The notes under the pieces: model-generated | What the model was told of the DNA's origin: nothing | The model's database searches: none | The model's input: only the letters and a program-made list of their open reading frames with translations | In this document: positions 7,294-15,881 of the stretch, in pieces | Position numbering within the stretch: the first letter of the stretch is position 1 | Layout: every line of letters begins with the position of its first letter | Translations under genes and position numbers: made by a program | DNA from: Faeciplasma sp900553675 | GTDB taxonomy: Bacteria; Bacillota; Clostridia; Oscillospirales; Ruminococcaceae | Assembly (NCBI GenBank): GCA_958428235.1 | Contig: CAUAFG010000004.1 | Span: 1-64,000, forward strand | Reading direction: 5' to 3' | Length of the DNA: 64,000 nucleotides

Positions 7294-8388
7294 TTAAGGA
7301 TTACACTTTTTGCATGGGACATATCCCATATCAATGATTTCCTGCCGTGTTCCGGCATAGTCTTCCCTGTTTTTGTCCTTGATAGTTTTAACACTTGAGC
7401 AGCTTGGCTTGTGGAATTTTTTAGTGTTAGTATTCAATACATATGATGCTCCGCCTGACGCCTTTGTCTCCTTTTTATCCTCCTCGGTCTCCTTCAAGCC
7501 TTCGAGAGTATCCGCGTCGGCGTTCTTTTCGACTGTGAAGGAAAGGCTTTCGCCGTCGCTTGTGCAGATGATGTCGCCCTGAATATCGGTTCTGAAAACA
7601 GTAACGTCAGCGTCTCTCAGACGGCTCAAAACATCCTCTGTAGGATGCCCGTAGGAGTTGTTCTTTCCGACCGAGATAACTGCGTACTGCGGAAGAACCT
7701 CTTTCAAAAATCCGTAGGATGTAGAGGTTTCACTGCCGTGATGACCTACCTTGAGAAGCGTGCTTTCAAGCGTATATCCCTCGTCGATAATCTCCTTTTC
7801 CTCCTCCAGTTCGGCGTCGCCAGTGAACAGGAAGGAGGTATTTTTGTAAACTATCCTCAGAACGATGGAGCTGTTGTTTTCACCGTCGACATCGCCGCTG
7901 ATCGGTCCGAGAATCTCAAACTTAGCACTTCCAAGCGAATATGTATCACCGGCTTCTGGGACGGTTATATCAACCTTTTGCTTTTTCAGATACTTGACAA
8001 AGCTTTTAAAAGCCTTGCTGTCGTAGCTTGTGACCGGACAGAGAGCAGTGTTTACCGAAGCATAGTTCAATGCACCCGCAAGACCTCCGACGTGATCCTC
8101 GTGCGCATGAGTGCAGACGACGTAATCAAGCCGGTCAACCTCATGCTTTTTCAAATAGGAATAAATCAGGTCGGAATCGGCAGCGTTTCCGCCGTCAATG
8201 AGCATAGCACTGCCGTCGCAAAGCACAAGAGCAGCGTCAGCCTGCCCGACGTCTATAAAGTGGATAGCAAAGCTGCTTTCGTCTTCCTGCACCTCGATAT
8301 CCTCAACTGCAAGCACTGTGAAGCTTGAAACCGCAGTCAGCGAAAATATCATTATAAGCGTCAGAACAAAACAAATAACCCTTTTCAT
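7294..8388 (-). CDS. Secreted metallo-beta-lactamase-fold protein, ComEC C-domain type
   Basis: The 364-residue protein has a signal peptide (residues about 1-28), then a ComEC/Rec2-like hydrolase domain: FIDVGQADAALV, LIDGG, the metal motif HAHEDH at residues 94-99, FTGDAE and KVGHHGS. The C-terminal ~50 residues (YVLNTNTKKFHKPSC...PCKKCNP) form a small cysteine domain often found on secreted Firmicutes nucleases, probably metal-binding. An extracellular nuclease or phosphodiesterase is inferred; the substrate is unknown. The ATG behind AGGAGGTG is chosen over a GTG nine bases upstream that lies almost on the ribosome site. Confidence 0.85.
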   Translation of the reverse strand: MKRVICFVLTLIMIFSLTAVSSFTVLAVEDIEVQEDESSFAIHFIDVGQADAALVLCDGSAMLIDGGNAADSDLIYSYLKKHEVDRLDYVVCTHAHEDHVGGLAGALNYASVNTALCPVTSYDSKAFKSFVKYLKKQKVDITVPEAGDTYSLGSAKFEILGPISGDVDGENNSSIVLRIVYKNTSFLFTGDAELEEEKEIIDEGYTLESTLLKVGHHGSETSTSYGFLKEVLPQYAVISVGKNNSYGHPTEDVLSRLRDADVTVFRTDIQGDIICTSDGESLSFTVEKNADADTLEGLKETEEDKKETKASGGASYVLNTNTKKFHKPSCSSVKTIKDKNREDYAGTRQEIIDMGYVPCKKCNP

Positions 8389-8623
8389 AGATTTCACCTC
8401 CTTGCATATTTGATGACTGAATTATACAGCATTGTTTGTCCGAATGTCTGTACTAAAAGCTCGAATTTTCGTTAGTGTATTGGTATGTTTTTTTGAATCG
8501 CTTCAGACATAAATAAAACTTTGCTGCAAGCTCATTTTATCATATATTGTGGATAAAAGTCAGCAATAAGCGATTAAAATTATCTTCTTTTGTGGATATA
8601 ATTTAACAAAAGGAGATGTTATT

Positions 8624-8953
8624 ATGAATGAAAACGACAAAAGACTATTAGAAATCGGTAAAAGAATAACCGACAGAAGAAAAAGCCTCGGCTGGACTCA
8701 GGAGGAGCTTGCGGACAGAGGCGACCTTACACCTCAGTTTGTCTCCTATGCCGAATCAGGTAAAAGAGCTATGCGTCCCGAAAACCTGCTCAAGCTTTCG
8801 TCGACGCTGGGCGTCAGCGCGGATTTTCTTTTGAGCGGAGATATTATCGATAAGGATATGCTTCTGATGTCGGACAAGCTGCGCAGGCTTACTCCTGAGC
8901 AAAGGAATATCATTGAAAAAATCATTGACGAGTGTCTTGAATTATTTGATTGA
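8624..8953 (+). CDS. Xre family transcriptional regulator
   Basis: The 109-residue protein has an N-terminal Cro/CI helix-turn-helix (KSLGWTQEELADRGDLTPQFVSYAESGKRAM, about residues 19-49) and a short helical C-terminus (LRRLTPEQRNIIEKIIDECLELF) likely for dimerisation. A GGAGATG site precedes the ATG and a TATAAT box lies 35 bp upstream without a clear -35. It stands alone between the secreted hydrolase and the sigma fusion; the target is unknown. Confidence 0.88.
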   Translation: MNENDKRLLEIGKRITDRRKSLGWTQEELADRGDLTPQFVSYAESGKRAMRPENLLKLSSTLGVSADFLLSGDIIDKDMLLMSDKLRRLTPEQRNIIEKIIDECLELFD

Positions 8954-9064
8954 TAGCCCGAAAACTTTTTTAAATAATCCAAAAAAATTTTAAAAATCAC
9001 CCAACCTTTTTCCCTCTCAGACTGTCATATAAGTGAAAGCTTTCAAACAGAAAGGATGACGACA

Positions 9065-12000
9065 ATGGCATACATGGATATGTCGGACGAAACCCTGGTG
9101 CTCTTAACGCTTGCCGGAAACGACTCGGCTTACGAAGCACTTGTCAGGAGGCACGAAAAGTCCGTCCGAGCAGCTGCTTATGCGGTAATACGCAACCCGC
9201 ATATCGCCGAGGACGCCACTCAGGACGCCTTCTGCGCAGCCTGGATACGGCTTAATATGCTCCGCGAGCCGGAAAAATTCGGCGCGTGGGTAGGACGCAT
9301 TGCGCGAAACTGCGCGGCGAATATGGCAGGGCGTTTTCGCAACTATCTGAGCTTAGAGGATATCGAATATCTTCCCGAAAGAAGGGATACGTCTTTCGAC
9401 CCCGAGGAAATGCTTTTGTCTAAGGAAGAATCGGATTTAGTGCAAAAGAGTCTTGAAAGACTGCCCGACCGCGCCAAGCAGGTGGTTTACCTGCACTATT
9501 ATAAGGATATGGACGCCCGCGAGATTTCCTTCGCGCTCGGCATATCCGAGGGAACGGTAAAATGGCAGCTTCACGACGGCAGAAAGAGAATGAGGAAGGA
9601 GCTTAGTGCTATGGATGAAAACTTAAACGACACCTTATTGCAAAAGGTCATGAAAAAGGTTGCAGAGCTTAAACTTTGGGATTTGAAAAACTCCAAAGCG
9701 GGCTTTGAAGCGGATTATCGCAGTATACTAAAGGATATCGACGAGCTGTCCGAATCGAGCGGAAAGTATCACGCACTGGCAGATGTTCTAATGCGCGGCT
9801 ACTGGTGGCTCCCCGGCGAGGTCAACGACAACCTGTTTGCAAGAATCAAGGAAGCGGCGGAGCTTGGCAAAAACGAGGACGTTATGTTCTTTGTCATGGA
9901 AAAGGAAAACTCGAAGTACTGGGGCGAGCAGCGTGCAGAGCTTATCCGCGATGTTCAGATACCCAAGCTTTTAGAGCTTGGCTTAAAAATCGCCGCCGCA
10001 AAGGGATGGATAAATGTTTCCGGCTGTTATGAATGGACAGCTAATGCCGACGAAGCGCGCAAGGCATACGACAATGCAATCTCGCTTCTTGGCACCGACA
10101 ATATGTACTATCACTTTGCCGCCCGCGCAAAGGACAATGTTGATATGGTCTGCTCAAAGGAGTTTGTTTCGGACGCAAGGTGCCGCAATGACGAAACTAA
10201 CGCCTATGAGATACGCTCGGCGGGCGGAGAGCTTCGTCTGACCGACAGCTATGCTTTCGCAAACGGCGATCTGTATTCCATTAACTACGACGCGATAGAA
10301 ATAATAAAAAACGCCTTTTACTGCGACCGCAGGCTCTGCGCATACATCAAGCCGGGCGAAAGCCATACCGCCTCGGACGGCTCGGTTTTAAGCTTTGTCT
10401 CGGATTGTGAGACTGTCAAAACACTTGTAGGAGACTTTACCGGCTGCGAGCTCTGGCAGGCTGAAAATATATCGGGGCATAAGCTGATAAAGACCTATTA
10501 CAAGCGCGGAACAGGAATAGTCAGACAGGAAATAACCGACGACGGCATCACCGAGGCAAGAAGCCTTTGCGCCTATAATGTGGACGGCGGCGCCGACAGC
10601 CTTATCCCGATGAGGCGCGGAAACTTTTGGGAGTACAGCCTGAATGTAAGCCCCGAATTTATCGAGCATACAACAAGGTTAGAGGTTGCGTTCGCCGACT
10701 CGGAGAAAGCTATTCTCACTCAGCACACCTATATGAAGCGGCATAAGTACGACGAAAACTCGTGGCTTGATATGGTCTTGAAGATACGCAGTGAATACCT
10801 TGACGAAAACGACAAGGTTGTTGATATGCGCGACACAGCGGATCGCGCCATGCTTCTGGCAAAAACCCCTATGGAAAAGGCTCATGCCAAGGCTGCGGCT
10901 TCGGTTGTAAGAAGAATCATGGAGACAGATGAGGGCTTCAACCCCGAAACCAATGTCAGGGGTGTTTGGAACTTCTTTTCAAAACAAGCCGTAAGAAGAA
11001 ACGGCGGAGCTTTAAGCTATATAGATTCCGGCTTCCGCTGGAGCTTTGAATATAAAGTCAATACCGGTGCCGCCGCCGAAATGCCTGTTTTGTGCAACGA
11101 TATTTACGAGATTCTGTTTGAGACAACCGGCGCAGTGTGGTCGGATGAATGGAAGCCCGGCTACAGCGAGGTTAAAAAGCTGAAATTCTACGGCGACGAT
11201 ATTGAATCAAGCATTGTCTGTGAGGATGTCGGCGAGATAACCTGCCCCGCCGGAAGATTTAAAAATTGCATTAAGCTGACGGTTGACTGCACCGGCTACA
11301 GCGAAGGTATGTCATACTGCAACGGCAAAAAGGCGTATTACTTCGCGCCGAATGTGGGTCTTGTAAGATTCGAGGTCTACGGCGCTTTCGACACAAGCCC
11401 TGCTGCCTACGAGCTTACCGTCTGCAAAGGTGGCGGCGAAGGCTATATGCCGTTTGAGGACGGCATGGTAAGGCGGTATGACGCCACCAACCTCACCGAC
11501 GGCTACATCGCGGCGGCTGAGTATACCTATGTCAAGGACGACGCAAGCGGGGATATAATCGTCTTCGAGGACAAGACAGGCGTTCGGGATATCTCTCCCA
11601 GAACAACCACCTACGGCGGCGTTTACAGCGAAATCAGGGAGCAGATACTGGTGGAAAACAACAAGCCCAACGAAGCCAACGACCTCGGCGGCTACAACAA
11701 CTTTATGATTTTGTATCACGAGCTTACACGATTCAGCCACGGCAATTACGACCCGCTCCTTGTTGCGGAGTGGAGAAAGCACAAGCTTCGTCTCTGTGAA
11801 GCCGCCGGCGGCGATTCGGGCGTCCCCGAAGGACTTATCGGCTACTATTCCAGAATCTGTCTTAAGGCAAGTGCTGCGCTTTTCGGCGGCGGCAGAAAGG
11901 AAGAGGGCTATGAGTATCTTGATAAGGCACTGGACTATCTCGAAAAATGGGTAAAGATACCCGAGGGCGAAAAGCTTTCTGTAGGCAATCCGTTTGTTTT

Positions 12001-12244
12001 CAGCGATATACGCTATATCAAGAACTCAGGCTATGGCTGCTGGAATGATGTTATTGAGCTTAAGGACGGCACAAGGCGGAAGCTTCAGTACAACTGGCTT
12101 GTTATGCACGCGGACGTCATATATCAGCCCCTTATTGCCAAGAGCGGCTGGGAATGGTTCGATTCCGTAAGGGAAGAGCCAAGGTATAAGGAAGCAGTCG
12201 AGCGCGCCAAAAAGATAATGGAAATGGGTATACAGTCAAAGTAA
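9065..12244 (+). CDS. ECF sigma factor fused to a very large C-terminal extension
   Basis: The 1059-residue protein's first ~175 residues are a sigma factor: region 2 with AEDATQDAFCAAWIRL and region 4 with MDAREISFALGISEGTVKWQLHDGRKRMRKEL. About 880 residues follow with no membrane helix and no family I can name: a helical part (to about residue 340), then repeated beta-rich modules (RGNFWEYSLNVSPEFIEHT, EDGMVRRYDATNL) and a helical tail. The reading frame is open across all domains, so it is a true fusion. The start at 9065 gives AAAGG a 9-bp spacing; an ATG nine bases earlier is too close. No separate anti-sigma gene is adjacent, so the tail may act as sensor or regulator (inference). Confidence 0.85.
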   Translation: MAYMDMSDETLVLLTLAGNDSAYEALVRRHEKSVRAAAYAVIRNPHIAEDATQDAFCAAWIRLNMLREPEKFGAWVGRIARNCAANMAGRFRNYLSLEDIEYLPERRDTSFDPEEMLLSKEESDLVQKSLERLPDRAKQVVYLHYYKDMDAREISFALGISEGTVKWQLHDGRKRMRKELSAMDENLNDTLLQKVMKKVAELKLWDLKNSKAGFEADYRSILKDIDELSESSGKYHALADVLMRGYWWLPGEVNDNLFARIKEAAELGKNEDVMFFVMEKENSKYWGEQRAELIRDVQIPKLLELGLKIAAAKGWINVSGCYEWTANADEARKAYDNAISLLGTDNMYYHFAARAKDNVDMVCSKEFVSDARCRNDETNAYEIRSAGGELRLTDSYAFANGDLYSINYDAIEIIKNAFYCDRRLCAYIKPGESHTASDGSVLSFVSDCETVKTLVGDFTGCELWQAENISGHKLIKTYYKRGTGIVRQEITDDGITEARSLCAYNVDGGADSLIPMRRGNFWEYSLNVSPEFIEHTTRLEVAFADSEKAILTQHTYMKRHKYDENSWLDMVLKIRSEYLDENDKVVDMRDTADRAMLLAKTPMEKAHAKAAASVVRRIMETDEGFNPETNVRGVWNFFSKQAVRRNGGALSYIDSGFRWSFEYKVNTGAAAEMPVLCNDIYEILFETTGAVWSDEWKPGYSEVKKLKFYGDDIESSIVCEDVGEITCPAGRFKNCIKLTVDCTGYSEGMSYCNGKKAYYFAPNVGLVRFEVYGAFDTSPAAYELTVCKGGGEGYMPFEDGMVRRYDATNLTDGYIAAAEYTYVKDDASGDIIVFEDKTGVRDISPRTTTYGGVYSEIREQILVENNKPNEANDLGGYNNFMILYHELTRFSHGNYDPLLVAEWRKHKLRLCEAAGGDSGVPEGLIGYYSRICLKASAALFGGGRKEEGYEYLDKALDYLEKWVKIPEGEKLSVGNPFVFSDIRYIKNSGYGCWNDVIELKDGTRRKLQYNWLVMHADVIYQPLIAKSGWEWFDSVREEPRYKEAVERAKKIMEMGIQSK

Positions 12245-12277
12245 TATTTGCTATTCTATCTCATACAATATAACGCT

Positions 12278-12315
12278 GAAAGTCCGACTCCGAGTTATAT
12301 CGGGGTCGGACTTTC
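12278..12315 (+). terminator. Hairpin between convergent genes
   Basis: The stem GAAAGTCCGACTCCGA pairs with TCGGGGTCGGACTTTC around a short loop. The T tract is weak, so it may serve both strands. Confidence 0.6.
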
Positions 12316-12354
12316 GTAATTATGAAGGGTATTGTTGAAAATGCAGTCAGCTGT

Positions 12355-12789
12355 TTACAGATACCTTCGTATATCCGCTCCAAGCTGCTCTTCAAGGCTG
12401 ATAAGCCGCTTTGCGATGTCCTTGGAGAACTCGTCCGCCGCTTCGTATTGGTTGAGATATCTTGCCAGCGACTTGACTCCCATATTGCAGCCGTCGGTCA
12501 TGATGTCGGCAATAGAGGAATCGGAATCGTCGGCTATAAGAGTCATATTTGTTTTCATCCACGACATTCCCTTGGCTATCGGGTTGGGCGACTTGCCGTC
12601 GTCGTTATAGTCCTGCAACAGACCTTGAATTTCGTCCGAAAGCTTGTCGTGCTCAGCCTTGCACTTGGTCAGAGACTGCCTGAAATCCTCGTTTTTAACG
12701 TGATCCACAACCTCGGTTATCGAGGAAACTCCCATCTTAACGCCCGCGTCGCACTCGCGCAGAAGCTTTATTGTATCGCTTTCAATCAT
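12355..12789 (-). CDS. Four-helix-bundle protein, DUF2383/ferritin-like
   Basis: The 144-residue all-helical protein (MIESDTIKLLRECDAGVKMG...) resembles the DUF2383-type four-helix-bundle proteins, with repeating long amphipathic helices and no membrane segment. Function is unknown in the family; metal or stress roles are speculative. A GAAAGGA site precedes the ATG. A plus-strand frame of similar length over the same DNA lacks ribosome signals and is rejected. Confidence 0.7.
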   Translation of the reverse strand: MIESDTIKLLRECDAGVKMGVSSITEVVDHVKNEDFRQSLTKCKAEHDKLSDEIQGLLQDYNDDGKSPNPIAKGMSWMKTNMTLIADDSDSSIADIMTDGCNMGVKSLARYLNQYEAADEFSKDIAKRLISLEEQLGADIRRYL

Positions 12790-12850
12790 TTTATCAGCGT
12801 CCTTTCTTTTTTAGTAGCTTTCCCGCTGAGCAGGATATTATTCTTTTCGA

Positions 12851-12879
12851 TTGACATTTCGCCGCGGAACAGATATAAT
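12851..12879 (+). promoter_or_regulatory. Perfect consensus promoter of the redox cluster
   Basis: TTGACA (12851-12856), 17 bp, TATAAT (12874-12879), about 32 bp before the tlpA ribosome site. Confidence 0.9.
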
Positions 12880-12917
12880 ATCATCAATAAGTTTTTAACA
12901 AAAAAGGAGATTTGAAT

Positions 12918-13481
12918 ATGAAAGCATTTAAAAAAGCGGCGATATTCGCGTTGATATTGACTTTGTTTGCGGTTGTGGCGGCGGGCTGCGCAAAAAATCC
13001 GTCTGATGATTCCGAATCGGGCGAGCAGGAGGTTTACGAGGCTCTCAGCGAGGGCGACTCTGCACCCGATTTTACTGCCGAAACCATCGGCGGCGGAGAA
13101 TTTAAGCTCTCCGACAAGTCGGACAGGGTGGTAATTCTTAACTTCTGGGCGACGTGGTGCAAGCCCTGCGTTGGCGAAATGCCAGCCTTCCAGCGGCTTT
13201 ATGACGAATACGGCGAAAAGCTTGCCGTGCTTGCGGTTAACTGCATGGAGGACAAGGAATCTGTCGACAAATTTGCGTCCGACAACGGCTACACCTTCCC
13301 GATAGCATATGATGTTGAGGGCGACATCTGCAAAAAATATCCCTCCGACGGAATCCCGTATACCGTCATCATCGGCACCGACGGCAAGGTTGCAAAAATT
13401 TATGTCGGAGCGTACGACGCCGAAACGCAGTACCAAGAGTACAAATCGGCAATAGACGCGGTAATGGGGGAGAACTCATGA
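12918..13481 (+). CDS. TlpA-like thioredoxin-fold lipoprotein
   Basis: The 187-residue protein has a lipoprotein signal ending AAG-C at Cys24, a Ser/Glu-rich linker and a TlpA/ResA-type thioredoxin domain with active-site WCKPC (Cys81, Cys84) and the cis-proline region GIPYTVII. It would sit on the outer face of the membrane and exchange thiols there. The ATG is chosen because AAGGAG lies 8 bp before it. Its stop overlaps the next start (ATGA), and it forms a three-gene operon with a CD1871A-type peptide and a membrane iron-sulfur protein. Confidence 0.9.
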   Translation: MKAFKKAAIFALILTLFAVVAAGCAKNPSDDSESGEQEVYEALSEGDSAPDFTAETIGGGEFKLSDKSDRVVILNFWATWCKPCVGEMPAFQRLYDEYGEKLAVLAVNCMEDKESVDKFASDNGYTFPIAYDVEGDICKKYPSDGIPYTVIIGTDGKVAKIYVGAYDAETQYQEYKSAIDAVMGENS

Positions 13482-13630
13482 AAAAACCGGCGGCATTAAG
13501 GCTGACTGCGCGCATACTTATCCTTATAACAGCCTGCGCGCTGATAGCTGCGGGAGCATCTCAAAACGGCTTTAAGGACGTTAAAAACAAAGCCGCCCGC
13601 ATCTGCTACGAATGTATAGGAATCGGATGA
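13478..13630 (+). CDS. CD1871A-family CXXC small membrane protein
   Basis: The 50-residue protein has one hydrophobic helix (residues about 13-28) and ends ICYECIGIG, the conserved C-terminal CxxC tail by which I recognise the CD1871A family of Clostridia. It overlaps tlpA by ATGA and precedes the NapH-like gene. The conserved order TlpA, CD1871A, iron-sulfur membrane protein suggests transfer of electrons or thiols across the membrane, but no activity has been assigned to it that I know of. The tail-coding DNA is repeated just downstream. Confidence 0.85.
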   Translation: MKKPAALRLTARILILITACALIAAGASQNGFKDVKNKAARICYECIGIG

Positions 13631-13663
13631 TTATTCAGACTTTGAATGTGTAGGAATCGGCTG

Positions 13664-14506
13664 ATGAAAAGAAGAAAATTGGTTCAGGTGATATGCGCAG
13701 TGCTGTATAACTGCAATATCACCGGCTTTGCAAAGGGTACTATCTACAAGGGAGACACAAAGGGCATATGCGTCCCCGGGCTTAACTGCTACTCCTGCCC
13801 CGGGGCGGTGGGGGCGTGCCCGTTGGGAAGCCTGCAATCTGCGCTTGTCTCATCAAAGTACAAGCTGCCGTATTACGTTCTGGGGATTCTTATAATCTTC
13901 GGACTGCTGCTGGGCAGGGTGATCTGCGGATTTTTGTGTCCGTTCGGGCTTTTGCAGGAGCTTTTGTATAAGATCCCCACGCCGAAGCTTAAAAAGGGCT
14001 CTGTCACCCGCAGGCTGTCATATCTTAAATACGTGATTTTAGCGGTGTTCGTTGTTATAATCCCGCTGTCGCTTGCAATGCCCGGGTTCTGCAAGTTTAT
14101 ATGTCCTGCCGGAACGCTGGAAGGCGGAATCCCGCTTGTTATCATGAACGAAAGCCTGCGCAAAATGATAGGCTGGCTGTTTTCGTGGAAGACACTTGTT
14201 TTAGCGGCGGTGATAGTGGGCGTGGTGTTTGTCTATCGCGGATTCTGCCGGTTTATCTGTCCGCTTGGCGCGATATACGGTTTTTTCAACAAGGTTTCAC
14301 TTTTCGGAATCAAGCTTGATAAGAATAAGTGCGTCGGCTGCAGCAAATGCGTCCGCGAGTGCAAAATGGACGTCAAAAACGTCGGCGACAACGAGTGCAT
14401 AAACTGCGGGGAATGCATGGAGAAATGCCCCACTAAGGCGATAGCGTTCGGACTTAAGGCGAATACATACGATAGTATAAAGCTTGATAAGGCGGATAAG
14501 GAATAG
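13664..14506 (+). CDS. NapH/CcoG-like membrane protein with two 4Fe-4S clusters
   Basis: The 280-residue protein has an N-terminal cysteine-rich region (GLNCYSCPGAVGACPLG), several membrane helices, repeated CxxxCP motifs next to the membrane (CGFLCP, CKFICP, CRFICP) and a C-terminal ferredoxin with two 4Fe-4S motifs (CVGCSKCVREC, CINCGECMEKCP). This is the NapH-like 4Fe-4S membrane electron carrier type. It probably passes electrons from the cytoplasm towards the external TlpA and CD1871A partners (inference from operon). The ATG at 13664 has AGGA 8 bp upstream; an in-frame ATG at 13646 is the alternative. Confidence 0.9.
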   Translation: MKRRKLVQVICAVLYNCNITGFAKGTIYKGDTKGICVPGLNCYSCPGAVGACPLGSLQSALVSSKYKLPYYVLGILIIFGLLLGRVICGFLCPFGLLQELLYKIPTPKLKKGSVTRRLSYLKYVILAVFVVIIPLSLAMPGFCKFICPAGTLEGGIPLVIMNESLRKMIGWLFSWKTLVLAAVIVGVVFVYRGFCRFICPLGAIYGFFNKVSLFGIKLDKNKCVGCSKCVRECKMDVKNVGDNECINCGECMEKCPTKAIAFGLKANTYDSIKLDKADKE

Positions 14507-14534
14507 AATATAACAAGGCGGCGAAGCTGGTTTT

Positions 14535-14608
14535 ATACTTATTTTCCGTTAAAAAGTGTAAAGGGGTTGCCATAGCAACCCCTTTACACTTTTACGGAAA
14601 ATTAGTAT
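14535..14608. repeat. Long near-perfect palindrome, also a likely bidirectional terminator
   Basis: Arms of about 34 bp (ATACTTATTTTCCGT... and ...ACGGAAAATTAGTAT) enclose an inner stem AAAGTGTAAAGGGGTTGC/GCAACCCCTTTACACTTT with a 4-bp loop. It lies between convergent operons. Its ends match the short palindrome at 3483-3517. Confidence 0.85.
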
Positions 14609-14639
14609 TAGCTCAGCCGCCAATTGTATTTGTTTGTGG

Positions 14640-15110
14640 TTAATTAAGTCTGAAAATCATTTCCTTTGAACCGTGATTGACCTCTCCGGTTTCGACAAAG
14701 CCGAGCTTTTCGTAAACGTGCCTTGCACGAACATTGGCAGGGTCGCAGTCAAGGGCAACGATATCGAATTTTTCGGTCAGCTTCTTAGCTCCGGTCAGAA
14801 CGATCTGAATGGCAGCTGTTCCGTAGCCTTTGCATACATATTCCTCTGGGAACATGATTCGCCATATGCACAGCTTTCGCTCTTCATAATCCGCTTCCAG
14901 CAGTAAAAAGCCCACCGGATTTTCGCCGCAGTATATGGCATATGGAAAAACATCGTTGTTGTTACGATACACCCATGCTTGAGCAAGTGAGTAGCTGTTC
15001 GGTGCTACAAATTTCTCGCCATCCGGTCGTCTCATGCTGATAACAGCGTCGAAGTTGTATTCGGTAATCTCCCTTATTGATATGCTCTGCGGGTAGTTTT
15101 GTTCTGCCAT
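14640..15110 (-). CDS. GNAT family N-acetyltransferase
   Basis: The ~156-residue protein has a standard GNAT fold: YAIYCGENPVGFLLLEADYEERKLCIWRIMFPEEYVCKGYG followed by the acetyl-CoA loop region KGYGTAAIQI and the terminal ARHVYEKLGFVETGE motif. The substrate is unknown. The start is uncertain: candidates at 15110, 15125 and 15140, the upstream ones overlapping the GH25 stop, and none with a well-spaced ribosome site, which suggests coupling to GH25 translation. It is the last gene of the mscS-GH25-GNAT operon. Confidence 0.85.
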   Translation of the reverse strand: MAEQNYPQSISIREITEYNFDAVISMRRPDGEKFVAPNSYSLAQAWVYRNNNDVFPYAIYCGENPVGFLLLEADYEERKLCIWRIMFPEEYVCKGYGTAAIQIVLTGAKKLTEKFDIVALDCDPANVRARHVYEKLGFVETGEVNHGSKEMIFRLN

Positions 15111-15114
15111 AGAA

Positions 15115-15852
15115 TCATTCGCCATACCTTTCAAATTCATCCCGCGTGCCGCGAAAGACGTTTAAATCTATAAACCTTTCCTCACCGGAATACCCCTTTA
15201 AGCGCCCTCTGTCGGAGTACTGCCAGAACCTCCACTCCCGCGAATCCGAAAGCTTGGGCGAGGTGAGAACATTCCTTATCCAGATGTCGTACTCCTCATA
15301 GCCGCCCGAAAGATACTTTTTATACGCCAGCTCGGTGGTGTAAATTATCGGCTTTTTGCCGTAGTATTCCTCCAGAGCGACCAAAAGCGTGTCGAGCTCC
15401 GGCTTGACCGTCTCCTTTGGCGGGAGACTGCGCTTGTAGCCGCCGTATGGCTCTAAATCCACCGTCGGCGGGAGCATGCCCTCGCCCTTGCCGACAGCCG
15501 CAATAAAGTTTTCCGCCTGAGCAGAACCCGCGCTGTCAAAGCTGAAAAAGTGATAGGCTCCGATTTTCAAATCGGTCTTTGCGGCTTCGCAAGAGTTATA
15601 TTCATAAGTCGGGTCAACGTATGAAGACCCCTCGGTTGCCTTGATAAAGGCGAAGTCTATGCCCTCGCCTGAGAGGACTTTCCAGTTAATCTCTCCCTGA
15701 TAGTGGGAAACGTCCACGCCCATAACCTCGTATTTATCGGCTTTTGCGGCGTTGGGGAGATATACTCCGTTTATTATAAGCAGCACCGCCGCCAAAGCCG
15801 CCAATCCCAAAAGGCAGACGGCTCCGACGGCGATTGTAATTCGTTTTTTCAT
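15115..15852 (-). CDS. GH25 family muramidase, membrane-anchored
   Basis: The 245-residue protein has an N-terminal hydrophobic anchor (residues about 5-28), then a glycoside hydrolase 25 domain: GVDVSHYQGEINW, AFIKATEGSSYVDPTY, GAYHFFSF, the catalytic DLE in PTVDLEPYGG and the C-terminal FIDLNVF. It cleaves the beta-1,4 bond after N-acetylmuramic acid in peptidoglycan. No wall-binding repeats follow, so the anchor probably holds it at the membrane. The ribosome site is weak. Confidence 0.92.
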   Translation of the reverse strand: MKKRITIAVGAVCLLGLAALAAVLLIINGVYLPNAAKADKYEVMGVDVSHYQGEINWKVLSGEGIDFAFIKATEGSSYVDPTYEYNSCEAAKTDLKIGAYHFFSFDSAGSAQAENFIAAVGKGEGMLPPTVDLEPYGGYKRSLPPKETVKPELDTLLVALEEYYGKKPIIYTTELAYKKYLSGGYEEYDIWIRNVLTSPKLSDSREWRFWQYSDRGRLKGYSGEERFIDLNVFRGTRDEFERYGE

Positions 15853-15881
15853 TAAAGCTTGCGTTTACTTGTTAACGCTGC

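Noticed and set aside
12322..12915. 197-aa plus-strand frame opposite the four-helix-bundle gene
   Set aside because: No ribosome site, crosses the consensus promoter of the redox cluster, and the minus-strand protein is better formed.
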